A stretch of DNA of 64,000 bases, taken from contig NW_008705561.1 in NCBI RefSeq assembly GCF_000186865.1, positions 1,431,985 to 1,495,984 on the forward strand, given 5' to 3'. The position numbers and the translations under genes are program-made. Shown piece after piece: positions 35,710 through 46,097 of the stretch. Positions within the stretch are counted from its first letter, which is position 1, and every line of letters begins with the position of its first letter. The notes below the pieces were generated by a model that was not told the DNA's origin, made no database searches, and saw nothing but the letters and a program-made list of their open reading frames with translations. The stretch is from Aureococcus anophagefferens (taxonomy: Eukaryota > Sar > Pelagophyceae > Pelagomonadales > Pelagomonadaceae).

Positions 35710-36011
35710 GATGTGAGTGTACGGGAAGTTTGGAGGGTTGATCGGGTCGAGCGCGAGCACCTCGCGCTGCACAGTTTCGCTCCAGCCGCGCCGATCGTTC
35801 ACGCCTCGGTTCCCGGGGGCCCAATCCTAACCCTAGGTTCTTGGAGCGGGCGGGGGTTTGGGACGATCGCGCCGGAGGGAGCACTCCAGGCCCTCGCCAG
35901 AGGCCCTCGGGCCAGGAACAATAACACCACACTAAGATAGCGTCGCCGGGGATCTGGGGGCGATTTTGACACCACTGGTGACTAGACCCAGGTCCACAAC
36001 AACATCACACT

Positions 36012-36580
36012 TTACACGCCGCAGCACGACGCCTTGCAGGCGTCCTTCGCTTTGACCTTGTCTTTCCCGACCTTCTCGCAGCGCTTGGATTTCTTGGCGA
36101 CCCAAGTGCAGTCCCGATTCGCCTTGCGGAAGTACCAGTCGGCGTCGTCTTCTTCGCAGGAGCAGCAGGACGCTTCGCAGGCGTCGAAGCCGGTGATTTT
36201 GCCGGCGTCCTTCTTCTTGCACCGCTTCGCCGACTTCTTCGCCACCCAGGCACAGTCGCGCGACCGCTTCTTCGCGTACCTTTGAGCCGCTACGTCAGCG
36301 AAAGGCATGCGAAAACAACGACGCCGAGGAGGCGCCAGCTCGTCGAGTCGCCGCAGGCCGCGTCGACGGTCTCCGTCGGCTCCTGCGACGGCGCCACGTC
36401 GAGCATCTGCGTCGGCTCCGGCGTCGGCGCGGCGTCGACGACCTCGACCGGCTCCGGCGTCGGCTCCGGCGTCGGCGCCTCGTCGACTGGCAGCGCGTGC
36501 GCGCGCGACCGCGTAGAGCGACGGCGTGCCTCGCGCACTGCTCGGCGCGCCTCGCGCACTGCTCGGCGTGCCTCGCGCAC
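36012..36580 (-). CDS. Secreted-type six-cysteine repeat protein with Pro-Thr-Glu linker
   Basis: Two repeats of the family also found at 530-1260: WYAKKRSRDCAWVAKKSAKR and WYFRKANRDCTWVAKKSKR, each followed by Lys-rich, Gly and paired-Cys segments (FDACEASCCSC; KDACKASCCGV). Upstream is a linker of TPEP/SQEP repeats. The repeats place an intron at 36335-36280: only a GC donor (tg|gcgcct) and the caaag acceptor regenerate the WY seen in repeat 2. The 5' end is unresolved: no ATG was found in the linker frame, and the coordinate given is a limit, not a start. A first exon may lie between here and the Pumilio gene. Confidence 0.55.
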
Positions 36581-36588
36581 TGCTCGGC
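36526..36588. repeat. 21-bp tandem repeat, three copies
   Basis: Units 36526-36546, 36547-36567 and 36568-36588 differ only at one base (gygcctcgcgcactgctcgg). The period is a multiple of three, so an open frame would survive copy-number change. It sits at or just upstream of the 5' end of the six-Cys repeat gene. Confidence 0.9.
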
Positions 36589-36758
36589 GCGCGCCGAAAC
36601 CCCCGAAATCCGGAGTTGAGGCTATCTACAGTACATGGGGTGCACCGCCGGGCCGGGGGGCGGGTTTTCGGGGGGCGGCCCGGGGCGCGTCGTGCCGGCG
36701 GCGTGCGTCGCGTGCGTCGGACGTGGGTCTGATTCTTCTTGTGTATGTGCATGGGCGC

Positions 36759-39015
36759 CTAGAACTTGAGGCCCGGGACCTTCTTCTCGAGGCGCGCGAG
36801 GATGTGCTTGCCCGGCGTGTGCTTGATCTGCGCGACGTGCGGCCGGAGGCCGTCGACGATCTTCCGCACCTGCGCGTCGTCCGCGAGGTCCACGACCTTC
36901 TGGACGACGTAGTTCGCGAAGGGGTCGACGATGAGGAGCTTCAGGGCCGACGTGGGCGAGTGGTCCGCGCCGACGTCGTCGACGACGGCGTCGACGATCT
37001 CGGACCGCGTCTCCTCGGACCCGAAGTCGAGGCACTTCTCGACGACGTTCGACGCGAACTTGTGGCGGCTAAAGTCTAGCAGATTGGCCTTGACCGCGGC
37101 GAGCAGCTTCGCCTTGTCGCTGTGGCGGCCGTACTGGATCGCGTGCTGCATGACGTAGTTCGCGTACTGGTCCTCGATGAGCGGCGGCAGGTCCGCGAGC
37201 TGGAGCTCGTCCAGCAGCGGCCCCGTGTGCTCGGGCCCGCAGTGCTCGAGCACGCGCTGGAGCACGCGGCAGCCGTAGGAGTGCGTCGCCAGCGACCGCG
37301 CGTTGCCCCGGAACGCCGCGAGCACGAAGTCGACGGATTCGCCGAACGCGGCGTAGTCGCGCTCGAGCGCCGCGTCGTCGCCGTCGCGCAGCGCGCCGTT
37401 TTTGACGAGCTTCGTCGCCTTGGACGTGGCCTCGACGCACTTCTGGATGACGTGGTTGCCGTTCTGGTCGTGGACGCAGAGCAACACGGACTCGCGGAAC
37501 TCGTCGATGACCGCCAACGCTTCCCGCGGCGGCAGCGCGTCGAGCGCCTTCTGGACGACGCGGCAGCCGTAGACGTGCAAGCTCAACGCGACGCAGTGGC
37601 CCTTCAAAGCCTCGTAGACCTTGGACTTCGTGTCCGCGTCGCCGCACGTGAGCACCTTCTGCACGACGTAGTTGCCGAAGACGTCCGTCGCGAGCTCGCG
37701 GGACTTGGGCAGCACCTCGGAGAAGATGAGGTCGCGCTCGGCCGACGGCGCGCGCGTGTCCTCGAGGTGGGCCTGGAGGAACCGCGACCCGTGCTGGTCG
37801 CGGCAGAGCACGGCGACGCGGCCCTTCAGATCCGTCGCGGAGAAGATGGGCAGGGGCCCGCCGCCCGGCGACAGGCCCGCCGTCGGCGGGCTCGGGTCGT
37901 CGGAGCCGCTCAGCGTGTCGCAGCGCGCGTCGCGCGCGCGCTGCCGCTGGCCGCCGCGGCGGCTCCGGCCGCCGCGCGGCGGCGGCGCGCCGTAGCCGTG
38001 GGGCGGCGACCCGTAGTGCAACCCGCCGTGGTAGTAGCCCGGCGCGACCTGGCCGTAGGCCGGGCGGCCCGGCGGGCTGTGCGACACGAGGTACGGCGGC
38101 GGGCTCCCGTAGTGCGCCGGCGGGCTGCCGCCGTAGGGGTCGCCCGGGTAGGGCGCGTAGGGCGCGTAGGGCGGCCGCGCGTAGGGGTGGCCCCCCGGCG
38201 AGTAGCCGTAGTGGCCGTAGTCCGGCGGCGGCGCGGCGACGGGCTGGTAGTAGACGCGGCCGTCGTCGCCGACGACGGGCACCATCGCCGCGGGTCGGCC
38301 GTACGCGTCCGGCGGCGCGTAGCCGTAGCCCGCGTAGCCCTGGGGCGCCATGCCGTGGGGGGACGCGGGCGGGCCCCGGGGCGGCGGCGCCTGGTGCATG
38401 CCCGCGGCGTGGTGGCTGCTGCCGCCCTCGCGCAATTGGCGCGCGACGCCGCCCGCGGCCTTCTCGGGCGGCGGCGGCTCGCTCGGCGTCGCGGACCGGC
38501 TCAGGCCCGGCTCGCGGCCGAAGGGCTCCGGCGAGCTCCCCTCCGGCAGGGACAGCGCCGCGATGGACGCGCTCAAGTTCTCGAGCGTGCCCCGGACCGA
38601 CGCGATGCGCGCCTCCTCGCGCGCCTCGCGCTCGTCGCCCTCGGACCCGAGGCGCCGCTGGGCGCCGTAGTCCATGGACGTGTGGGGCCGCGAGATGTCC
38701 GCGCCCGCGCGCTTCGCCGACGCCCAGGACACGGACGAACCGGGCCGGCGCCGCTCGTCGCCGAACGGCTCCGCGTTCAAACCCGCGCTGTCCCGCAGCA
38801 GATCCTCGATCTGCTTCCGCTGGAGCTGGCCGATCTCCGGCGACTCGTTCAGGGGCGGCGGCGCCGAGAAGCACCTAGGGTGGAAGGTCGCCGCTCGCGG
38901 CCCCGAATTCGAAAGAAACGCGCGCGCGGATACGCGGGGCGCGGGCGCCGCGCCGGTCGCTGTCCTGGAAGGGCGCCAGGGTCGTGCGGCTCTCCATGAC
39001 GAGCGTCGTGGCCAT
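36759..39015 (-). CDS. Pumilio-family RNA-binding protein
   Basis: The C-terminal 350 residues hold eight PUM repeats, for example DQHGSRFLQAHLED, DVFGNYVVQKVLTC, HVYGCRVVQKALDA, DQNGNHVIQKCVEA, HSYGCRVLQRVLEH, DQYANYVMQHAIQY, HKFASNVVEKCLDF and DPFANYVVQKVVDL. The base-selecting triplets are the usual S/N/C-x-x-Q/E set. The long N-terminus is disordered, rich in Gly/Tyr/Pro (YGSPP, PYAPYAPYP). A short first exon from the ATG at 39015 (residues beginning MATTLVMESRTT) joins exon 2 at 38874 (CFSAPPPLNES); the acceptor is CCCTAG and in-frame joining again needs a GC donor near 38930-38945. It represses mRNAs by 3' UTR binding in the cytosol. Confidence 0.88.
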
Positions 39016-39690
39016 AGACGTGGAAAAGTCACCGGAACGCGGCGCGCCCGGCCAGCCTCGCGCGTCGAAACCGCTCTCCGAAAGAAGAGTGGCGTGCGCG
39101 CGCTCTCCGAGCGGCTGCGCGCGCGCCGAGCCGAGGGCGCTGTCGTGGGCCGCTCCGAAGCGACCCGCGCGGGCGGCGCGTCACGCAGGGGCCGGCCAGC
39201 GGGTCGGGCCTGCTTTATAGGACTGGCGCTCGTATGCTTGTTGCGTCGACAGCGTCGATGGTGATTGCTTTTCCCGCGCCAACATTGTCATTTCAACATG
39301 AACTCGGTGAAGGAGCCCTCGCCTGGGGGGACAAATGGAGCGCCCCAGAGGCCTATTGTTGACAGAGAAATGGCACGACACGTGTAAAGCGTGTCCCGCG
39401 GCGAACAACAACCAAGATGGGTGACGGGTCCCAGACGCCTCTGAGAGCGCTGATTTTACCCCGCAAGTCGGGCCGTGTTTGAGGCACCTGAAGGTCAGGC
39501 CGGTGTTTTACCTCGACGTCGTGAGACCGGAGAGCTCGAGGCCGTCCGCGTCTCTCGGCACTGCCCGAGAGACCGCGGCCCTCGCGGCGGCCCCGACCGC
39601 CTCGGCGCGCGCGCGCGCTTCGCGCCGCCCCGCGGAAGAACCGCGCACCGCCCCGGCGGCGCCGAGCTTCTCGGCGCGCGCCGGGGCCCG
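39016..39690. promoter_or_regulatory. 675-bp divergent intergenic region
   Basis: Between Pumilio and YAK1, the longest gap-free intergenic stretch in the window. The centre (39230-39480) is clearly lower in GC than the flanks and includes gattgcttttcccgcgcc and a catttcaacatgaactcg stretch. Arg-rich frames at its edges have no domain content. No RNA gene, repeat or mobile element recognised. Confidence 0.5.
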
Positions 39691-42165
39691 ATGGAGCCCT
39701 ACGCGCCGCGGCCCGACGCGGCCATGGCGACGACGGCGCCGTCGCGGCTGCGGCGCCTGACCCTCGACGTGCTCGACACCTACACGCGCGTCGGCGCCGG
39801 CCGGCCCGCCGGGGCCGGGGGCGCCGGGGGCGCGGACCCGGCGCGCTTCGCCGAGTGGATCCGGCTGTCGACGACGCCGCGCGCGCCGGGCCGGCCGTCC
39901 GTCGTGCCCCGGCGGTCGCTGACGGCGCCGAACGTCGGCGGCGGCAACGAGGGCCGCGACAACGTGCGGACCCTCGGCGTCCCTTTCTTATGTAAAAAAA
40001 CGTCCGGACCGTCGTTTTTATAGGCCGAGGCGGAGCTCATCTGCTACGCGGGCGACGTGCTGGGCCCCGGCGGCGACGGCCCGTCCTTCGAGATCATCGA
40101 CAAGCTCGGCAAGGGCTCCTTCGGCCAGGTCTTCCGCTGCCGGTCCGCGAAGACGGGGCGATTGGTGGCCATCAAGGTCGTCAAGAACTGCGCGTCCTAC
40201 GCGACGCAGGCGCTCGTCGAATCGCAGATCGCGCGCATGCTCAACTCGCGGGGCGCGCACCCGCACGTCGTCCACCTGTTCGGCGACTTTAGCCACGGCG
40301 GCCACGTGTGTTTGGTCTTCGAGCTGCTGTCGATGAATTTGTACGAGCTGCTGAAGCAGAACCAATTCCGCGGATTGCCCTTGGAGTCCGTGCGCCTCTT
40401 CTCGGCGCAGATCCTGAGCGCCCTCGTGTGTCTCGACGACGCCAAAATCGTCCACTGCGACGTCAAGCCGGAGAACATCCTCCTGTCGCCGCGGCCGGGC
40501 GACGACGGCGCGTCCGTCGTGAAACTCATCGACTTCGGGTCCGCGTGCGTCGAGGGCCGGTCCACGCAGACCTACGTCCAGTCCCGCTTCTACCGGGCGC
40601 CGGAGGTGCTCGTCGGCGCGCCCTACGACGGCGCCATCGACGTCTGGTCCGCGGCCTGCGTCGTCGCGGAGCTCATGCTCGGCCTGCCCGTGTTTCCGGG
40701 CGTGTCGGCGCACAACCAGATCACGCGCATCGTCGAGATGCTCGGCACGTTCCCCGACGCGCTCCTCGAGCGCGGCGACGACGCGGCCAAGTACTTCTTC
40801 CGCAAGCCCGACGCGCCGCCGCCGGCCGCGCCGCCGCAGCCGCCGCCGGCGGCCGTGCCCGACGACGCGTTCGACGACGACGGCGCCGACGCCAAGTTCT
40901 CCGACGACGACGACGGGCCCGCGTCGTCCTACGAGCTCAAGACGCCGGAAGCGTATGCTCGAGATACGGGGTCTTCCGTGCCGCGCACGAAGAAGTACTT
41001 CCAGTACAAGCGCCTCGACGAGATCGTCAACCACTACCCGATCCGCGCGGGCCTGTCGGCGTCGGACGTCGACGCGGAGCGCGACAAGCGCAAGGTCTTC
41101 GCCCACTTCGTGCGGGGCATGCTCCGCCACGCGCCGGACGAGCGCTGGACGCCGCGCATGGCCGCGGCGCACCCGTTCCTGGCGGGCGCGGCGCTGGGCA
41201 ACTGGCAGGCGCCGCGGGACCCGCGCTTCGACGAGCGGCGCCACTTCGCGCGCCTCGGCCGGGGCCGGCGGCCCGGCGGCCGGCGGCGCGAGACTTTGGG
41301 CGCGTCGGCGCCGGCCTGGCTGCCCGACGACGGCGCGCCGACGCCCGAGATCCGCGACCGCCGCGCGGTCAGCGACGACGGCTCGTACCGGCGCGCCGTC
41401 GACGCGGCGCCGCGCGCGCCGCCGCGGCGCGGCGAGTCCAAGGTGTCGGGCATCGGCATGTCCCTGGCGGCGCACCCGCCCGAGTTCGACGCGGGCAACG
41501 CGGCGCCGACGCCGTTGGCGCCGCCCTTCCCGCCGGCCTACTACCACCAGCCGGGCGCGTACTACTACCCGCCGCCGCAGTACTCGCCCGACGCGGCCTT
41601 CGCGCCGCTCCGGCGCAACAACACGATGACCGAGGCCCAGTGGCGCGACGCCGCCGCGCGGCAGGCCGGCGCGTCGTCCTACGGCGCCCAGGGCGCCTTC
41701 TCCTACACCGCGGGCTACCCGGGCGCGGGCGTCGCGCGGTCCGCGGGCGCCTTCGGCGAGACGGACTTCAGTTTCGCGCTCCAGCGGCCGACGGCGGGCC
41801 CGTCGTTCCACCCGCGGGCGCCCCGGAGCCCCGCGTCCGACGACGGCCAACCGCCCGGCGAGTACTACGGCTCCGCGCCGGGCTACGGCGGCGGCAACAG
41901 CGCGCCGGGCGGCGCCGGCGCGCCGGGGCCCTTCCCGTCGGGCTACGCGGGGCGCTTCCGCCAGACGCAGTACGCCTACGCGCCGCAGCACGCCTTCGCC
42001 AACGCGCCGCACCACCACGGCCACCGCAGATCCTGGAACCAGCAGCCGCCGCTGTCGACGACGCCCGAGGACGACCGGCGGGGCCGCCGCGCGCAGTCCG
42101 ACCCGCAGGCGCGGCTGCCGCACTCCTACCAGCCGCAGCAGCAGCACCGCGGCGGGCGGCGCTAG
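39691..42165 (+). CDS. YAK1: YAK1/DYRK-family protein kinase
   Basis: Exon 1 (39691-39963) and exon 2 (40024-42165) join across a 60-bp GT-AG intron that is T-rich at its 3' end. The splice gives NEGRDN-AEAELICYAGDVL, as in plant YAK1. The kinase domain has LGKGSFGQVF, AIKVVKN, catalytic loop HCDVKPENIL (the HCD typical of DYRKs), DFGSACVEG and activation segment TYVQSRFYRAPEVL with the autophosphorylated Tyr position kept. Insertions rich in Pro/Asp lie near the C-lobe; the closing YFQYKRLDEIV and DERWTPRMAAAHPFL match the family. The tail is long, disordered and Gly/Tyr/Pro/Gln-rich. It regulates growth and stress responses. Confidence 0.92.
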
Positions 42166-42362
42166 CTTCTAAGGTCGCCCTCGTTACCTACACAGCGGAG
42201 CTACTTACACAGCGCGTTGACGGCGCGCGAACTAGCGCGCACGCATGGTCCCATCGTCCGTGCTGAACTAGCTTGCACACCTCGTTGAGGTCAACTTTCC
42301 CCGTCAAGGCGGCCTCTGAATCGATGGCCGATCAACCGTGAGAGACAGCAGCGCACGCGACC

Positions 42363-44300
42363 ATGCAGCCCCCGTCGTGGCGGCTCGTCGCGCTGTGCCA
42401 CGTCGTCGGCGTCATCGTCGGCGTCTGGGCGACGAACGCGTTCTGGAGCCTCGGCACGGTGCGCCAGGCGGCGGCGCCGCCGCAGAGCGCATCGCCGATG
42501 CCGGCGAGCCACGCCGCCGCCGCGGAGCTCCTGAGCGCGGCGCTGGCCCTCGCGGCGACGAGCGGCGGCCCACCCGCAACGACGTCGAGCCCGCCGCCCG
42601 CCGTCGCGGCCGCGAAGCGAGCGGCGCCCGCCGCGCCGGCGCCGACGAGACGGAAGGCCGCGGCCGAGCCGCCGCGCGACGTGTCGCTCGCGGCGATGCG
42701 CGCCTGGGACCTGAGCGGCGCGGGCCCCTGCCCGTCGGACCTCAAGGTCTACGTCTACGAGTACCCGGGCGTCGAGTCCATGGCCTGGTACCGGCACGCG
42801 AAGGAGATGCGGCAGCGGTGCCGCGAGGACGACCGCTGCGCGAACCACTACGCGGGCGAGCACCTCCTGGCCCAGTTCTCCCTCGAGCTCATCCTGCACG
42901 ACTTCTTCACCAAGGCCTGCGTGCGCACGCGGGACCCGGAGGCCGCGGACCTGTTCTTCGTGCCCCACTACGGCGACGTGCTCTATCGGGAGACGGGCCG
43001 CGGCGACAAGCCGAGCGCCTACGAGGCGGCGCTCCTCGACATCTTGGAGAGACGGGACACGACGGCCTGGGAGCGGACCTTCAACGTCACGGGCGAGTAC
43101 TGGACGCGCCGCGGCGGCGGCGACCACGTGCTCGTCCAGCCGGCGCCGGTCACGGGCCTCCGCCACCCCAAGGGCGGACGCGGCTGGACCCACTACCTCC
43201 AGCAGCTCCACGCGCCCATCTGGATCTCCCTGGAGCTCTCGCGGAGCTTCGTCGCCGAGTACCCGGCCTGCGGGCGGAAGAACGTCGTCGCGCCGTACCC
43301 GATCCCCGGCCGCGCGTGGCACGACGGCCAGTGGGCGCGCAAGGCGCGCAAGGCCGCGCTCTCCGTCTTCGGCCCGGCGCTCCCGTCCGTCGAGAGCAGC
43401 CGGCCCCTCGCGGCCTACTACCGCGCGGGCGACCACGGCTGCGTCAACGTCCGCCGCGCGATCGCCGCGGAGTTCGCGGACGCGTCGCTGGACCAGGGCG
43501 GCGTCGGCGACGGCGGCTTCGTGCTCCGGGACCGCGCCGTCGACGGCGCCGACGACGCGCTGACGAAGCTGCGGACCCAGGCGCTCCGCGTGCCCCGCCA
43601 GGCCCTCATGCACCTCGCGGACTTCTGCCCGTGCCCCGAGGGCGACTCGCCGTCCGCGAAGCGCCAGTACGACGCCCTGCTCGCGGGCTGCGTGCCCGTC
43701 GTCGTCAGCGACGACGCGCTCTGGGCGTATTCGAACGAGATGGGCCTCGACGGGGACCTGGACCCGGCCGCGTTCGCGCTCAACGTCTCCGAGGCGAGCC
43801 TGTTGAAATTCGACGCGGACCCGGACAAGCAGACGACGGTGAACACGAAGGCCGACGCGGGCCACGCGCACCACGCGGGCCGCGACGACGCCGACGCCTT
43901 CCCGCTCCTGGGCATCCTGGGGGCCGCGCGGCGCGGCCTCGCGGCGTTCCGGGAGGCCGGCGCGACCGCGGCGTGGGCCTACCGCTACTACGCGACGGGC
44001 GACTACGGCGACGAGGACCCGCTCCTCGCCGGCGTGTTTCCCAACGGCGGGGCGCTGGCGCTCCTCGTGCGCGACCTCGAGCGCCGCGCGCGCGGGTCGC
44101 GGTGGCCCGCGTGCGAGGCGGAGCGCGCGCGGCCCCACTTCGAGCTCAAGAAGCAGTACTGCGGCGCCGTGCCCGCCGCCAAGGAGGCCCGGGGCCTCCG
44201 GGACCGGCTCAGGAAGACCAAGGACCCGGCGAAGCGGGCCGCCGTCCAGGCGGCCCTCGACGCCTACGAGGGCGGCCGCGTCTTCCGGCGGCGCCGCTAA
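42363..44300 (+). CDS. Exostosin-family (GT47) glycosyltransferase
   Basis: 645 residues. A signal anchor (LVALCHVVGVIVGVWATNAFW) at the N-terminus and an Ala/Pro stem make it a type II Golgi enzyme. The exostosin domain starts at LKVYVYEYPGVES, continues DPEAADLFFVPHY and VIAPYPIPG-like VVAPYPIPGR, and ends in the nucleotide-sugar part with FCPCPEGDSPSAKRQYDAL, AGCVPVVVSDDALW, the classical GT47 'GCIPVI' region. It probably extends cell-wall or extracellular polysaccharide chains. Fits with the UDP-glucuronate epimerase and nucleotidyltransferase in the same window. Confidence 0.88.
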   Translation: MQPPSWRLVALCHVVGVIVGVWATNAFWSLGTVRQAAAPPQSASPMPASHAAAAELLSAALALAATSGGPPATTSSPPPAVAAAKRAAPAAPAPTRRKAAAEPPRDVSLAAMRAWDLSGAGPCPSDLKVYVYEYPGVESMAWYRHAKEMRQRCREDDRCANHYAGEHLLAQFSLELILHDFFTKACVRTRDPEAADLFFVPHYGDVLYRETGRGDKPSAYEAALLDILERRDTTAWERTFNVTGEYWTRRGGGDHVLVQPAPVTGLRHPKGGRGWTHYLQQLHAPIWISLELSRSFVAEYPACGRKNVVAPYPIPGRAWHDGQWARKARKAALSVFGPALPSVESSRPLAAYYRAGDHGCVNVRRAIAAEFADASLDQGGVGDGGFVLRDRAVDGADDALTKLRTQALRVPRQALMHLADFCPCPEGDSPSAKRQYDALLAGCVPVVVSDDALWAYSNEMGLDGDLDPAAFALNVSEASLLKFDADPDKQTTVNTKADAGHAHHAGRDDADAFPLLGILGAARRGLAAFREAGATAAWAYRYYATGDYGDEDPLLAGVFPNGGALALLVRDLERRARGSRWPACEAERARPHFELKKQYCGAVPAAKEARGLRDRLRKTKDPAKRAAVQAALDAYEGGRVFRRRR

Positions 44301-44502
44301 AACATTGGCTTCACCGCGCCCCGGGTTCACGGTTTCAACTATACCCAAAAATCCCGCGCCGGGCAGCCCGGGTGGCCAATCTGTTGGCTCACGCGGGCCG
44401 AAATCCCCGCGGTCGGGAGGCGCGGGCGGCCCCGGTTGGCGCGCGGCGGGTCCGCGGCGCGCGGGCGACGCGCTCACCCCCGCGGGCCGCGCGTGTGTCG
44501 CC

Positions 44503-45963
44503 ATGTCGGACCTCCTGGCCTGCGCCTGCTCCGCCGATGTCTACAACGAGCCGGGCATGGAAGGGAACTCGGAGGAGGACAACGGCGTCATCGAGGTGCG
44601 TCGCGCGTCCCGCGCGCCGGGGCGGGGCCCTCGTAACCCCCGACCGCAGGTCCTCGCGCCGGAGCGCTGCGCGGAGATTCTCGGGCTCCACTCGCCGGAC
44701 GCGAGCTACCTCGAGCGCCGCCGCGCGTACATCAAGGCGGCCCTCGTCTTCAGCCGCCTCGTCGGCGCGTCCCCGCGGCGTCCCGCCCCGGGGGGCGGCG
44801 ATGCGCACGCCCCGAGCCCCCGGCAGGCCCCGCGACGCCGTGGAACGACCGCAGCGAGCTCATGCGGCGCGGCGCGGGCAGCTTCTGCGACGTCGAGGCG
44901 GCCTTCGAGGGCCTGCGGGCGACGCGGGAGCCCGTGCCCGGCTTCGCGCCCGACGACTTCCTGCCGCAGCTCCGGTGCAGCAGCGACGGCGGCCGCACGT
45001 TCGACGAGGCGAAGCCCCCGGCGCGCGCCCGCGCGGAAGAGCCACGTCCCTGCGTCTTCGAAGAAGGTCTGACCGTAGGTGAGCGCGATGCTCCACGCGG
45101 ACGTGCGGGCCGCGCCGGGCGACGACGAGTCGCTGGCGAACCCCGAGTTCGAGGTCGCCGTCAAGTTCTCGACGACGCGCTTCGTCCTCGCGCGGACCCT
45201 GACCGAGTTCCACGCGCTCCACAAGAGCCTCGCCCGGCGCGTGCCGACGTGCGCGCGGTCCCTGCCGTCGCTCCCGACGGCCGCGGACATCGACCGCGCG
45301 GCCAAGGCCGCGCCGCAGGCCGGCGGCGGCGCGCAGGCCTTTCTCGGCGGGCTGCTGGGCGTCGAGGCGTCGCAGCGCGACTCGAAGAAGGCGTCGGCGG
45401 CGTCGTTGGCGCTGACGGACGCCAAGTTCAAGCTCCGCGCGTACCTGTCGCAAGCCATCGACTGGTTCCGCGCGCGGCGCGTCTACGACCCCGAGGTCCT
45501 CGCGTTCATCGACCTCGACGCGGAGCTGCTCCTGCGGCTCCACCGCGAGGACATGCGCGTCGTGCGGAACATCGTCGTGTCCTGGGGCGGCCACGTCGCG
45601 CACGCCGTGCCCGCGAAGTGGGTCAAGCAGTTCGTCGCGTCGATCACGCCGCGGCGCGGCCGCGGGCCCGCGCCGGACCCCCTCGGGCCGGGCGCCATCC
45701 GCCTCCGCGAGTGCCTCGACAACGACGCGGACACGGAGGGCGCCTGGGACCTCGTCACCAAGCCCGCGTGGATCGTCCTCAGCTCCGTCTACGGCGCGGA
45801 CGTCGAGCTCGACATCGAGACGCTGCGGAAGCTCATGACGTCGCCGGCGGCCAAGGCGTCCCTCGACGCCGCGCCGCAGATGCTGTTGGGCCTCCCCGTG
45901 GGCACGGCCAACGGCTCCGTCAACGCGGCCGCGTCCGCGACCAACGGCTCCGTCGCGCCCTAG
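44503..45963 (+). CDS. PX-like domain protein with degenerate J-like N-terminus (four exons)
   Basis: Proposed exons: 44503-44595, 44650-44779, 44827-45008, 45079-45963. Introns 1 and 2 are GT-AG (54 and 47 bp). Intron 3 (70 bp) is in frame only with a GC donor. Exon 2 has EILGLHSPDASYLERRRAY, which resembles helices I-II of a J domain, but the HPD is absent. Exon 4 holds a PX-like fold: FEVAVKFSTTRFVLARTLTE, LHKSLARRVP, SLPSLP, then helices (LRAYLSQAIDWFRARRV). This suggests phosphoinositide binding at endosomes. If intron 3 is wrong, the PX part may be a separate gene from ATG 45088. The joining is the weakest part. Confidence 0.5.
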
Positions 45964-46097
45964 CCCCCCGCCCGCCGCCGGTCGGACCCCGCGCGGCCGC
46001 GGGTCCGCCGCGCCGCCGCCCCCCGCTCGCCCGCGCGCCCCCCCGCGCCGCGGCGAGCGCCCCTCGCGCCCTTACACCTTGCTAGTTCCGAGTTCGG

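Noticed and set aside
35826..35838. Telomere-like cctaaccctagg
   Set aside because: Only about one and a half units of TTAGGG type; no array, so chance is enough.
37122..38999. 625-residue plus-strand frame opposite Pumilio
   Set aside because: Antisense of unmistakable PUM repeats; Arg/Val/Ala-rich with no domain.
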